NCBI RefSeq assembly: GCF_003955715.1
Contig: NZ_CP034463.1
Coordinates: forward strand, 8,246,001-8,310,000
Source: Streptomyces aquilus
GTDB taxonomy: Bacteria; Actinomycetota; Actinomycetes; Streptomycetales; Streptomycetaceae
Reading direction: 5' to 3'
Length of the DNA: 64,000 bases
Shown here: positions 1 through 8,478 of the stretch, piece by piece
Layout of the letters: each line of letters starts with the position of its first letter
Position numbering within the stretch: position 1 is the stretch's first letter
Notes under the pieces: model-generated
Database searches by the model: none
Told to the model about the DNA's origin: nothing
The model's input: only the letters and a program-made list of their open reading frames with translations
Made by a program: the position numbers and the translations under genes

Positions 1-97
1 GAGCAGCTTCCAGTCATGACCGGTACGCGGCCGTCGCGCTCCCATGGCCGGAGCATGCCATCGCGTCCGGCCTTCGCACAGGCCCCTGACACGCGGT

Positions 98-115
98 GTT
101 GTGCACGCGCACAAC
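98..115. promoter_or_regulatory. 18-bp inverted repeat upstream of livF, candidate operator
   Basis: GTTGTGC and GCACAAC form perfect 7-bp arms around a 4-nt centre. The repeat lies about 110 nt upstream of the livF start, in the 226-bp leader of the transporter operon, where I see no gene. Arm length and spacing suit a dimeric repressor, but I cannot name the regulator, and no convincing -35/-10 pair could be placed next to it. Confidence 0.4.
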
Positions 116-226
116 GGCGGCACCGGCCCGCTGGGCACCCGCAGCGATTCCGCCGCGGGCCGTGGACGGGCGCCCCCGCCGGTGCTGGGGTGAGCGCCAC
201 ACCGAGTGAGGACAGAAGGGAAGTCC

Positions 227-1021
227 ATGGTCGGATCCGGACTCGTGGTGCGGGACCTGTCGGTCGGATACGGTCCCGTACGCGCCCTGCGCCGGGTGTC
301 CCTGGAGGTGCCCGAGGCAGCCGTGGTGACGGTCCTCGGCGCCAACGGCTCGGGCAAGTCGACGCTGCTCCGCGCGATCAGCCGCACGCTGTCCTTCCAG
401 GGCGGCGCGGTCACCGAGGGCGAGGTGCTGCTCGGCGACCGACGAATCGACCGGCTGCCACCGGACCGGGTGGTCGCCGCCGGGGTCTGCCAAGTCCCCG
501 AGGGCAGGCGGGTGTTCGCCCGCATGACGGTCGCCGACAACCTGCGCGCGGGCGCCCTCGGCGGCGCACGGGCGGGCCGCGCCGAGTCCCTCGCCCGCGT
601 CCGCGAACTGTTCCCCGTCCTGGCCCAACGCGCCCACCAACGCGCCGGGTTGCTCTCCGGCGGCGAACAGCAGATGCTCGCCGTCGCCCGCGCCCTCATG
701 GCCGCCCCCCGGTTCCTCCTCCTCGACGAACCCTCCCTCGGCCTCGCCCCGCTCATGGCCGAGCGGATCGCCGACACCGTCCGGGAGATCAACGACCAGG
801 GCACCGCCGTCCTCCTCGTCGAACAGAACGCCGCCCTCGCCCTGCGCCTGGCCACCCACGCCTACGTCCTCGAAGTCGGCGAGGTGACCCTGCAAGGCCC
901 GGCGGCGGAACTGGCCGCCACCGACGAGGTCCGCCGCCGCTACCTGGGCGTGGTCGACGAGGACGCGGCGGCCGACGCGGAGACGACCGGCGCGAGGACC
1001 CTCACCCGGTGGGAGGGATGA
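227..1021 (+). CDS. livF: Branched-chain amino acid-type ABC transporter ATPase LivF
   Basis: One of the two ATP-hydrolysing subunits of a HAAT-family importer, acting on the cytoplasmic face with LivG and the permeases. The protein has 264 aa, a normal LivF size. Walker A GANGSGKST is at residues 38-46, the signature LLSGGEQQ is in the middle, and Walker B FLLLDEP follows. The ATG at 227 is chosen because GAAGGGAAG lies just upstream; an in-frame GTG 21 nt earlier has no such site. It is the first gene of a packed operon livF-G-H-M-binding protein. Family membership is clear; the substrate (leucine-type amino acids or another small polar compound) is inferred. Confidence 0.93.
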   Translation: MVGSGLVVRDLSVGYGPVRALRRVSLEVPEAAVVTVLGANGSGKSTLLRAISRTLSFQGGAVTEGEVLLGDRRIDRLPPDRVVAAGVCQVPEGRRVFARMTVADNLRAGALGGARAGRAESLARVRELFPVLAQRAHQRAGLLSGGEQQMLAVARALMAAPRFLLLDEPSLGLAPLMAERIADTVREINDQGTAVLLVEQNAALALRLATHAYVLEVGEVTLQGPAAELAATDEVRRRYLGVVDEDAAADAETTGARTLTRWEG

Positions 1022-1025
1022 CCCG

Positions 1026-1790
1026 GTGGACCCCCTCGACGTACGTGATCTGACCGTCCGCTTCGCCGGGCTCACCGCCCTCGACGCCGTCTCCTTCACC
1101 GTCCGCCCCGGCACCGTCCACGCCCTCATCGGCCCCAACGGGGCAGGGAAGTCAACCTGCTTCAACGTCCTGTCCGGCGTCTACCGCGCCACCTCCGGCA
1201 GCGTCCGCTTCGGCGACCACGAACTCACCGGCATGCCCGCACACCGCATCGCCGCTCTCGGGATCGCCCGCATCTTCCAGAACCTCGCCCTGCCGCCCCG
1301 CGCCACCGTCGAGGACAGCCTGCTCCTCGGCCGTCACCGGCTCACCCGAACCGGCTTCCTCGCGGCCGGACTTCGTCTGCCGTCGGCCGCCCGCGAGGAA
1401 CGCGTCCACCGCGAACGCGTCCGCGAGATCGCCGAGTTCGTCGGCATCGCCGACTGCCTGGACCGCCCGGCGGGCTCGCTCCCGTACGGGCAGCAGAAGC
1501 TCGCCGAACTCGCCCGCGCGCTCTGCATGGAGCCGCGCCTGCTGCTCCTCGACGAACCCGTCGCCGGGATGACCGCCGGCGAACGCCGCCGGACCGCCGC
1601 CGTGATCGCGGGCGTCCGGGACGGCCTCGGCATCTCGATCGTGCTGGTGGAACACGACATGGGGGTGGTGATGCGGCTCGCCGACGCGGTGACCGTACTG
1701 GACTTCGGGCGCCGGATCGCCGACGGCGCCCCCGCCGACGTACAGAACGACCCGGCCGTCGTACAGGCCTACCTGGGAGCCGGAACATGA
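1026..1790 (+). CDS. livG: Branched-chain amino acid-type ABC transporter ATPase LivG
   Basis: Partner ATPase of LivF. The protein has 254 aa. Walker A GPNGAGKST lies around residue 37, the LivG-type signature LPYGQQKL replaces the usual LSGGQ, and Walker B LLLLDEP is followed by the H-loop histidine in VEHDM. It carries the longer insertion between Walker A and the signature that separates LivG from LivF. The GTG start at 1026 lies 8 nt after GGGAGGG and 4 nt after the livF stop. The stop overlaps the livH start as ATGA, so translation is probably coupled. Confidence 0.93.
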   Translation: MDPLDVRDLTVRFAGLTALDAVSFTVRPGTVHALIGPNGAGKSTCFNVLSGVYRATSGSVRFGDHELTGMPAHRIAALGIARIFQNLALPPRATVEDSLLLGRHRLTRTGFLAAGLRLPSAAREERVHRERVREIAEFVGIADCLDRPAGSLPYGQQKLAELARALCMEPRLLLLDEPVAGMTAGERRRTAAVIAGVRDGLGISIVLVEHDMGVVMRLADAVTVLDFGRRIADGAPADVQNDPAVVQAYLGAGT

Positions 1791-2677
1791 GCACCTTCGC
1801 CGAAATCCTGCTGAACGGCGTCTCGTTGGGGTCGGTGTACGCGCTGATCGCCCTCGGGTTCGTGGTGATCTTCCGCGCCACCGAGGTCGTCAACTTCGCC
1901 CACGCGTCCCTCCTGCTGGCGGGCGGCTACGTCACCGCGAGCCTCCACGACGACCTCGGCTTCTGGCCCGCCCTGCTCGTCGGGATCGCGGGGGCCGCGC
2001 TGGTCGGGGCGGCCGTGGAGTTCCTCGTCATGCGGCGCTACCGGGGCAGCGACCCCAGCGTCCTCGCCATCGTCACGATCGGCGTCGACATCCTGCTCAC
2101 CACCGAACTGACCCGCCGGATCGGCACGGACGTCCTGGCGCTCGGCGACCCGTGGGGCGACGCGGTCCTCAAGGTCGGGCCGGTCTCCCTGGCCCACACC
2201 CGGATCGCCGCGTTCGTGGCGGCGGCCCTGCTCATCACCGCGTTCCTGCTGGTCTTCCGGTACACCTCGTGGGGCGTGGCCATGCGTGCGGCGGCGGAGA
2301 GCGCCGAGACGGCCGCGCTGATGGGCGTACGGCTGGGCCGGGTGTCGCTGGGCGCCTGGGCGGTGGCCGGGGGCCTGGCCGCCGTCGCCGCGCTGTTCCT
2401 CACCGTGTTCCCGACGCCGGGCCTGGAACGGGCCACGTCACTGGCCGCGCTGAAGGCCTTCCCGGCGGCGATCCTCGGCGGCCTGGACTCGACGACCGGT
2501 GCGCTGGTCGGCGGACTGCTCGTCGGCGTCACGGAGTCGCTGGCCACCGGCTACCAGAGCGATCTGACCTTCCTGGGACGGGGGTTGGGCGATCTCGCCC
2601 CCTACCTGGTCATGGTCGCGATCCTGCTCGTCCGGCCCGCCGGGCTGTTCGGCACGAAGGAGCTCGCCCGTGTCTGA
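1787..2677 (+). CDS. livH: Branched-chain amino acid-type ABC transporter permease LivH
   Basis: Inner-membrane permease subunit of the importer. The protein has 296 aa with about eight hydrophobic segments, beginning NGVSLGSVYALIALGFVVIF as in LivH/UrtB proteins. It contains the conserved loop AILGGLDSTTGALVGG, which contacts the ATPase in this family. The ATG overlaps the livG stop by four bases and the 3' end overlaps livM by eight, so the operon is translationally coupled throughout. Confidence 0.92.
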   Translation: MSTFAEILLNGVSLGSVYALIALGFVVIFRATEVVNFAHASLLLAGGYVTASLHDDLGFWPALLVGIAGAALVGAAVEFLVMRRYRGSDPSVLAIVTIGVDILLTTELTRRIGTDVLALGDPWGDAVLKVGPVSLAHTRIAAFVAAALLITAFLLVFRYTSWGVAMRAAAESAETAALMGVRLGRVSLGAWAVAGGLAAVAALFLTVFPTPGLERATSLAALKAFPAAILGGLDSTTGALVGGLLVGVTESLATGYQSDLTFLGRGLGDLAPYLVMVAILLVRPAGLFGTKELARV

Positions 2678-3749
2678 AGCCCTGGTGAGACCGCTCAAGG
2701 TCCTCGGCACACGCACGTACCTCTGGACCGCCGTGACCGTCCTCCTCCTCGCCCTCCCCTTCTACCTCGACCGCTTCTGGCTCCAGGCCGGCCTCTTCGC
2801 CATGGCCGCCGCCCTCGGCGCGATCGGCATCAACCTCCTCACCGGCGCCACCGGCCAACTCTCCATGGGCCACGCCTTCTTCCTCGCCGTCGGCGCCTAC
2901 GGCTACTGCGTCTTCGCGGCCGACGGCGACGACGGACTGACCGGCCTCGGCCTGCCGACCTGGCTCGCGGCCGTGCTCGCGGTGGGCGTCGCCGGAATCG
3001 CGGGCGGCCTCTTCAGCCCCATCTCCGGCCGTCTCAGCGGCGCCTATCTGGGCATCGCCACCCTCGCCCTCGTCTTCATCGGCCAGCACGTGATGTTCAA
3101 CGCCCACGACCTCACCGGCGGCGCCAACGGCCGCGACGTACCGCCGCTGAACCTCTTCGGCCTCACCTTCGACGACCGCGAACTCCTCGTCGCCGCCGTC
3201 CCGTTCGGCTCGGCGGAGAAGCTCTGGTACGCCGGACTGCTCGCCCTCCTCGCCGGCGCCCTGTTCGCCCGGGGCGTCCTGCGCGGCCGTCCGGGCCGGG
3301 CCATGAACGCGATCCGCGACCACCGCATCGCCGCCGGCGTGATCGGCGTGCCGGTGGCCCGGTACCGCGCCGCCGTCTTCGTGCTGTCGTCGATGTACGC
3401 GGGCCTCGCGGGCGTCCTGCTCGCCCTGGTCTTCCAGCGGACCGTGCCGGACTACTTCGGCATCACGCTGTCCCTCGAATACCTCGCCATGATCGTCATC
3501 GGCGGGCTCGGCTCGGTCTCCGGCGCGGTCGCCGGGGCCGTGTTCGTCTCCCTGCTGCCGCAGCTGCTGACCCGCTACAGCGACGCGCTGCCCCTGGTCT
3601 CCGCCCCCGGCACGGGCGGGATCGCACCGGGCGAGGCGTCCCGGTACCTCTACGGCGCCGCCGTCGTGCTGGTGGTGCTGTTCCTGCCCGGCGGCCTGGC
3701 CAGGGTGGCCGCCCGGCGCCGCACCAGAACCCTCACGGAGGAACGATGA
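2670..3749 (+). CDS. livM: Branched-chain amino acid-type ABC transporter permease LivM
   Basis: Second permease, pairing with LivH. The protein has 359 aa with roughly nine or ten membrane segments. It has the family hallmark LTGATGQLSMGHAFFLAVGA near the N terminus and the loop IGGLGSVSGAVAGA near the C terminus. The GTG start at 2670 lies inside the last codons of livH (8-nt overlap). The stop overlaps the start of the binding-protein gene as ATGA. Confidence 0.92.
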   Translation: MSEALVRPLKVLGTRTYLWTAVTVLLLALPFYLDRFWLQAGLFAMAAALGAIGINLLTGATGQLSMGHAFFLAVGAYGYCVFAADGDDGLTGLGLPTWLAAVLAVGVAGIAGGLFSPISGRLSGAYLGIATLALVFIGQHVMFNAHDLTGGANGRDVPPLNLFGLTFDDRELLVAAVPFGSAEKLWYAGLLALLAGALFARGVLRGRPGRAMNAIRDHRIAAGVIGVPVARYRAAVFVLSSMYAGLAGVLLALVFQRTVPDYFGITLSLEYLAMIVIGGLGSVSGAVAGAVFVSLLPQLLTRYSDALPLVSAPGTGGIAPGEASRYLYGAAVVLVVLFLPGGLARVAARRRTRTLTEER

Positions 3750-5014
3750 CCACGACGACGTACGTGACCAGGACCGCCGCCGGCGCCCTCGCCGCGCTGC
3801 TCCTGCTGGCCGGGTGCAGCTCCAAGGCCAAGGACTCCGAGAACGGGGACAACGGCAAGCAGTCCGCGGGCGGGATCAAGACGGGCGAGGGCATCTCCGG
3901 GAAGACGATCACCCTCGGCGCCCTCACCGACATGACCGGCGTCTACGCCACCCTCGGCAAGAGCGTCACCCAGGCCCAGCAGCTGTACGTGAAGCAGCTG
4001 AACGCCGCCGGCGGCGTCTGCGGCTACCAGGCCGCCCTGACCGTCCGCGACCACGGCTACGACCCGCAGAAGGCCGTCTCCGGCTACACCGAGCTGGAGC
4101 CGAAGGTCCTGGGCTTCGCGCAGTTCATCGGCTCCCCGTTCGTCGCCGCGGTCAAGCAGCGCGTCGACGGCCAGGACAAGGGCCTGGTGCTGCCGCAGGC
4201 CTGGTCGGCGGCGCTGCTCGGCAGCCCGTACATCCGCGTCATCGGCTCCACGTACGACATCGAGACGATCAACGCCGTCGACTTCCTGATCAAGGAGAAG
4301 GGGATCAAGAAGGGCGACAAGATCGGCCACGTGTACTTCGAGGGCGACTACGGCGAGAGCGCGCTCGTCGGCTCGAAGCACATGGCGAAGGAGGCCGGGC
4401 TGACCGTCGTCGAGCAGAAGATCAAACCCACCGACAACGACATGACCGCCCAGGTCGCCGCCCTCAAGCAGGCCGGCGTCAAGGCGATCGTCCTCAGCGC
4501 GGGCCCGCGCCAGGCGGCCTCGCTCGTCGGTGTCGCCGCGGCCGGCGGCTTCGACGTGCCGGTCATCGGCAACAACTCCGCCTTCGCACCCCAGCTCCTC
4601 GCCACCCAGGCGGCCCCGGCCCTGATGAAGAACTACTACGTGGCCTCGCCCTCGCTCCCCATCGGCGCGGACACGCCGGAGGCCAAGAAGCTCGTCGCCG
4701 ACTACCGGGCGGCCTATCCGAACGACGCGCTCGACAACGGCATCGTCGCCGGCTGGACCGCCGCGTCCGCCTTCGGCGAGGCCCTGAAGAAGGCCTGCAA
4801 GAACAAGGACCTCACCCGCGAGGGCGTCGACCGCGCCCTGCTCACGATCAACGACTTCGACCTCGGCTTCGGCCCCGTCCAGGACTTCACGGACCCGAAG
4901 TCCGCGTCCTCCCGGGAGAGCGTGATCCTCCAGCCCGACAAGAACGTCACGGGCGGCATGAAGGTCGTACGCGAGGCGGAGGCCTCGGAGGCTGCGAAGA
5001 CGTACAGCCCCTGA
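3746..5014 (+). CDS. ABC transporter substrate-binding lipoprotein (Peripla_BP_6, LivK-like)
   Basis: Extracellular ligand-binding component of the importer. The protein has 422 aa. A lipoprotein signal peptide ends in LLLLAGC at about residue 29, so the mature protein is anchored through Cys. The fold is the type I periplasmic receptor, recognisable from TLGALTDMTGVYATLG near the N terminus and HVYFEGDYGESAL in the middle. It is last in the liv operon, overlapping livM by four bases. The last codons lie in a 20-nt tandem duplication that copies the stop codon. The family is often promiscuous, so the true ligand (leucine-type amino acid, urea, aromatic acid) remains open. Confidence 0.9.
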   Translation: MTTTTYVTRTAAGALAALLLLAGCSSKAKDSENGDNGKQSAGGIKTGEGISGKTITLGALTDMTGVYATLGKSVTQAQQLYVKQLNAAGGVCGYQAALTVRDHGYDPQKAVSGYTELEPKVLGFAQFIGSPFVAAVKQRVDGQDKGLVLPQAWSAALLGSPYIRVIGSTYDIETINAVDFLIKEKGIKKGDKIGHVYFEGDYGESALVGSKHMAKEAGLTVVEQKIKPTDNDMTAQVAALKQAGVKAIVLSAGPRQAASLVGVAAAGGFDVPVIGNNSAFAPQLLATQAAPALMKNYYVASPSLPIGADTPEAKKLVADYRAAYPNDALDNGIVAGWTAASAFGEALKKACKNKDLTREGVDRALLTINDFDLGFGPVQDFTDPKSASSRESVILQPDKNVTGGMKVVREAEASEAAKTYSP

Positions 5015-5038
5015 AAAAGACGTACAGCCCCTGAAAAA
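4997..5038 (+). repeat. 20-nt tandem duplication across the stop codon
   Basis: Bases 4997-5018 are repeated exactly at 5017-5038 (period 20). The copy carries the last codons (Lys-Thr-Tyr-Ser-Pro) and stop of the binding-protein gene, so a second in-register C terminus and stop follow the real one in another frame. This looks like a recent slippage duplication just before the terminator. Confidence 0.85.
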
Positions 5039-5041
5039 CGG

Positions 5042-5078
5042 AGAAGGCCCGAACCGGATGATCCGGTTCGGGCCTTCT
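5042..5078. terminator. Bidirectional terminator between liv operon and pssA
   Basis: Perfect 18-bp inverted repeat (AGAAGGCCCGAACCGGAT and its complement) with a single-base centre. It lies between the convergent binding-protein gene and pssA and probably stops transcription from both sides. Confidence 0.92.
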
Positions 5079-5087
5079 GCCAAGCCG

Positions 5088-5942
5088 TTACGGCAGCTGT
5101 GCCGCCCGCGCCTCGCGACGGTTGTCGCGGAAGTTGTTCACCCGGCGGGCCGTGGCGAACAGCGGGATGACCGCGCCGGTGACCAGCTGGAGCGCGCAGC
5201 CCGTCTGGAGGAGGAGCTGACCGCTCGGGGCGTCGAAGGCCCAGGCGGCCAGGAGGCCCATGGACACGACGATCCAGGTCAGCATCGCCACCGCGAGGCG
5301 GCCCCGCGGCTTCGGGTACTCGACCCGGCTCACCATCAGCCAGGCGGTGCCGAGGATCGCCAGCAGCGTCGCCACGAAGGGCAGCTCCAGCAGGACGATC
5401 GAGACCACCGTCAGCGCGCCGAACGGCGAGGGCATGCCCTGGAACATGCCGTTCGGGACGGTCACGCAGGAGAATCTGGCCAGACGCAGCACCACGGCCA
5501 GGAGCACCACGATTGCCCCGACCGCAGCCACCCGCTGGTGCGCGTCGTCCGCGACCATGCCGTAGACGAGGACGAAGTACGCCGGAGCCAGACCGAAGCT
5601 GATCAGGTCCGAGAGGTTGTCCAGCTCGGCGCCCATGGGGGAGGAGCGCAGCTTGCGCGCCACCAGGCCGTCGAACAGGTCGAAGACCGCCGCGCACAGC
5701 ATCAGGATGACCGCCGTGGCCGCGCTGTGGCGGGTCATGCCGGTCGCCGGGCTGCCGGTGAGGTCCGGGATCAGGATGCCGGTGGTGGTGAAGTACACCG
5801 CCATGAAGCCGCACGTGGCGTTGCCGAGGGTGAGGGTGTCCGCTATTGAGAGGCGGAGAGAAAGAGGCATCTCCTCCTCGTCGTCCACCTCGTCGGCCTC
5901 GGGCACCCAGCCCGCCTGTGTCTCAGGATCAATCACGGTCAA
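5088..5942 (-). CDS. pssA: CDP-diacylglycerol--serine O-phosphatidyltransferase
   Basis: Membrane enzyme joining CDP-diacylglycerol and L-serine to phosphatidylserine, the precursor for Psd encoded just upstream. The protein has 284 aa. The CDP-alcohol phosphotransferase motif is visible as DGLVARKLRSSPMG followed by AELDNLSD, giving the conserved Asp pairs. Six or so hydrophobic segments follow a short acidic N terminus. A TTG start at 5942 is preferred because GGGGTGA lies about 7 nt upstream. A GTG six bases on (5936) or the Met in EEMPLSLRL are alternatives. It overlaps the psd stop, so the two are co-translated. Confidence 0.92.
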   Translation of the reverse strand: MTVIDPETQAGWVPEADEVDDEEEMPLSLRLSIADTLTLGNATCGFMAVYFTTTGILIPDLTGSPATGMTRHSAATAVILMLCAAVFDLFDGLVARKLRSSPMGAELDNLSDLISFGLAPAYFVLVYGMVADDAHQRVAAVGAIVVLLAVVLRLARFSCVTVPNGMFQGMPSPFGALTVVSIVLLELPFVATLLAILGTAWLMVSRVEYPKPRGRLAVAMLTWIVVSMGLLAAWAFDAPSGQLLLQTGCALQLVTGAVIPLFATARRVNNFRDNRREARAAQLP

Positions 5943-6585
5943 TGCGAGTCACCCCAGCCACGGTCTTCTGACCGACCTCGACCGCGACATCCACGCCCTC
6001 GGGCAGGTAGATGTCGACGCGCGAACCGAAGCGGATCAGACCGATGCGCTCACCCTGCTCGACCTTCGTGCCCTGCGGGATGTAGGGGACGATGCGACGG
6101 GCCACCGCGCCGGCGATCTGGATCATCTCGATGTCACCGAGTTCGGTGTCGAAATGCCAGACTACGCGCTCGTTGTTCTCGCTCTCCTTGTTGAACGCCG
6201 GCACGAACCCACCGGGGATGTGCTCGACCGACGTCACCGTGCCGGAGAGGGGCGCGCGGTTGACGTGGACGTTGAGCGGGCTCATGAAGATCGCGACGCG
6301 GGTGCGGCCGTCCTTCCACGGCATGATGCTCTGCACCACACCGTCGGCGGGCGAGATGACGCGGCCCGTGGCGATCTCGCGCTCGGGGTCGCGGAAGAAC
6401 CACAGCATGCCCGCCGCGAGCGCGGTGGCGGGCACGGCGACGGCCTTGGCGGCGCCGGACTTGCGCGCGCGCACCAGGCTGAGGGCTGCGGTGGCGACGG
6501 TCGGAAGAAGCCACGGCGATGCTCCGCGCGCGAGGCGTACGCCGACCTGGCTGTCGCGAGGTGCAGAGGTTTGGCTGTGGGGCAT
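5929..6585 (-). CDS. psd: Phosphatidylserine decarboxylase
   Basis: Converts phosphatidylserine to phosphatidylethanolamine. The protein has 218 aa, the short bacterial/archaeal type. A hydrophobic N-terminal segment is followed by SPADG and by SPLNVHVNRAP, which carries conserved histidines. The self-cleavage site is RFGSR, whose Ser would become the pyruvoyl cofactor. The ATG at 6585 has GAAGG about 7 nt upstream. It is first of the pair psd-pssA, with the pssA start inside its 3' end. Transcription from the upstream acyl-CoA dehydrogenase gene appears blocked by the hairpin at 6710-6744, so a promoter should lie in 6586-6709. Confidence 0.93.
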   Translation of the reverse strand: MPHSQTSAPRDSQVGVRLARGASPWLLPTVATAALSLVRARKSGAAKAVAVPATALAAGMLWFFRDPEREIATGRVISPADGVVQSIMPWKDGRTRVAIFMSPLNVHVNRAPLSGTVTSVEHIPGGFVPAFNKESENNERVVWHFDTELGDIEMIQIAGAVARRIVPYIPQGTKVEQGERIGLIRFGSRVDIYLPEGVDVAVEVGQKTVAGVTRIDRD

Positions 6586-6709
6586 GGATGACCTTCGTAG
6601 CGGATGATGCCGCGCAGTGACGGGGGACGGCGGCTTTCCGGGGATCGTACCGGTCGGTGACCACAACTGGGCAAGCCAGGAAGCCGAGTCGGCGGCTGAA
6701 GAGTGTTGA

Positions 6710-6744
6710 CGGGGTGTGATCTTCTTCTCCAAGAAAACACCCCG
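6710..6744 (-). terminator. Terminator after the ethylmalonyl-CoA operon
   Basis: CGGGGTGT and ACACCCCG form 8-bp outer arms around an inner TTCTT/AAGAA stem. It sits 12 nt past the stop of the acyl-CoA dehydrogenase gene and upstream of psd on the same strand, so it should separate the two transcripts. Confidence 0.7.
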
Positions 6745-6755
6745 TATCCGGACAT

Positions 6756-7961
6756 CTAGCCCTGGAATCGATACTCTTCGAGCAGCCTGCGACCGATGAT
6801 CATTTTCTGGATCTCGGCGGTACCTTCACCGATGAGCAGCATCGGTGCCTCTCGGTAGAGGCGCTCGATCTCGTACTCCTTGGAGAAGCCGTAGCCGCCG
6901 TGGATCCGGAAGGCGTCTTCCACGACCTCCTTGCAGTACTCGGAGGCGAGGTACTTCGCCATCCCAGCCTCAAGGTCGTTTCGCTCCCCGGAGTCCTTTT
7001 TGCGTGCCGCGTTGACCATCATCGCATGCGCGGCCTCGACCTTGGTAGCCATCTCGGCCAGCTTGAACTGAATGGCCTGGTGCTGGGCGATCGCTTTGCC
7101 GAAAGTGTGACGCTGCTGGGCGTACTGGACACCCAGTTCGAAGGCACGCTGAGCGACGCCACAGCCACGCGCCGCGACATTGACGCGGCCGACCTCGACG
7201 CCGTCCATCATTTGGTAAAAACCTCGGCCGGTGACCCCGCCGAGCACGCGATCGGCCGGAATTCGCAGGCCGTCCATGATCAGTTCGGTGGTGTCGACGC
7301 CCTTGTAGCCCATCTTGTCGATCTTCCCGGGGATGGTGAGGCCGGGGCGGACCTCTCCGAAGCCGGGCTCCTTCTCGACGAGGAAGGTCGTCATCGACTT
7401 GTGGGGCGCGGTGCCCTCGGGGTGTCCTTCATCACTTCGGACGAGAACGGCGACCAGACTTGACGTCCCGCCGTTCGTCAGCCACATCTTCTGGCCGTTG
7501 AGGACGTACTCGTCGCCGTCCTTGACCGCCTTGGACGTGATGGCCGACACATCGGAACCCAGGCCCGGCTCCGACATCGAGAAGGCGCCCCGGATGTCGC
7601 CGGCCGCCATGCGCGGCAGGAAGTGGTCCTTCTGCTCCTGCGTGCCGTGCTGCTTGAGCATGTACGCCACGATGAAGTGGGTGTTGATGATGCCGGACAC
7701 CGACATCCACCCGCGGGCGATCTCCTCGACGCACAGCGCGTACGTCAGGAGCGACTCGCCCAGACCGCCGTACTCCTCCGGGATCATGAGCCCGAACAGG
7801 CCCAACTCCTTGAGCCCGTCGACGATCGCTTGCGGGTACTCGTCGCGGTGCTCCAGCTCGGTCGCGACCGGGATGATCTCCTTGTCCACGAAGTCGCGGA
7901 CGGTGGCGAGGATTTCCTGCTGGATGTCGGTCAGACCGGCGGTCTGGGCGAGGCGTGCCAT
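6756..7961 (-). CDS. Acyl-CoA dehydrogenase, probable methylsuccinyl-CoA dehydrogenase
   Basis: FAD-dependent flavoprotein of 401 aa. Family signatures include AFSMSEPGLGSDVSAIT (flavin/substrate loop), MWLTNGGTSSLVAVL, and the C-terminal RIHGGYGFSKEYEIERLYREAP. From its place as last gene of the ccr-meaA-lyase-MaoC operon it is inferred to oxidise methylsuccinyl-CoA to mesaconyl-CoA. The ATG at 7961 follows AGGAGGG by about 9 nt; longer frames upstream belong to the MaoC gene. The 3' half uses more A/T-ending codons (CGT, GGT, GCT, TTT, AAA) than its neighbours. Biochemical specificity is inferred from context. Confidence 0.88.
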   Translation of the reverse strand: MARLAQTAGLTDIQQEILATVRDFVDKEIIPVATELEHRDEYPQAIVDGLKELGLFGLMIPEEYGGLGESLLTYALCVEEIARGWMSVSGIINTHFIVAYMLKQHGTQEQKDHFLPRMAAGDIRGAFSMSEPGLGSDVSAITSKAVKDGDEYVLNGQKMWLTNGGTSSLVAVLVRSDEGHPEGTAPHKSMTTFLVEKEPGFGEVRPGLTIPGKIDKMGYKGVDTTELIMDGLRIPADRVLGGVTGRGFYQMMDGVEVGRVNVAARGCGVAQRAFELGVQYAQQRHTFGKAIAQHQAIQFKLAEMATKVEAAHAMMVNAARKKDSGERNDLEAGMAKYLASEYCKEVVEDAFRIHGGYGFSKEYEIERLYREAPMLLIGEGTAEIQKMIIGRRLLEEYRFQG

Positions 7962-7966
7962 CGGGC

Positions 7967-8473
7967 TCAGCCCTCCTGAAGTTCCGGGCGGCCGGGCTGC
8001 TCGCCGCCGCGCTCCTTGATGTAGGTCTCGGTCGGCACCATGACCTTGCGGCGGAACACGCAGACCAGCGTGCCGTCCTGCTTGTAGCCCTTGGTCTCGA
8101 CGTAGACGATGCCGCGGTCGTTCTTCGACTTCGACGGCCACTTGTCGAGGACCGTCGTCTGGCCGTAGATCGTGTCGCCGTGGAAGGTCGGCGCCACGTG
8201 CTTCAGCGACTCGATCTCCAGGTTGGCGATCGCCTTGCCGGAGATGTCCGGGACGGACATGCCGAGCAGCAGCGAGTAGATGTAGTTCCCGACGACGACG
8301 TTCTTGCCGAAGTCCGTCGTCTTCTCCGCATAGTTGGTGTCCATGTGGAGCGGGTGGTGGTTCATGGTGAGGAGACAGAACAGGTGGTCGTCGTACTCCG
8401 TGACCGTCTTTCCCGGCCAGTGCTTGTACGTCGCCCCGACCTCGAACTCCTCGTAGGTGCGTCCGAACTGCAT
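7967..8473 (-). CDS. MaoC-like (R)-hydratase, probable mesaconyl-CoA hydratase
   Basis: Hot-dog-fold hydratase of 168 aa. In the ethylmalonyl-CoA pathway this family hydrates mesaconyl-CoA to beta-methylmalyl-CoA. The catalytic region shows the Asp and His expected for MaoC in DDHLFCLLTMNHHPLHMD. The ATG at 8473 lies 5 nt after the stop of the lyase gene, and the stop lies 5 nt before the dehydrogenase start. The neighbours on either side encode the next and previous pathway steps, which supports the assignment. Confidence 0.88.
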   Translation of the reverse strand: MQFGRTYEEFEVGATYKHWPGKTVTEYDDHLFCLLTMNHHPLHMDTNYAEKTTDFGKNVVVGNYIYSLLLGMSVPDISGKAIANLEIESLKHVAPTFHGDTIYGQTTVLDKWPSKSKNDRGIVYVETKGYKQDGTLVCVFRRKVMVPTETYIKERGGEQPGRPELQEG

Positions 8474-8478
8474 CGCGC

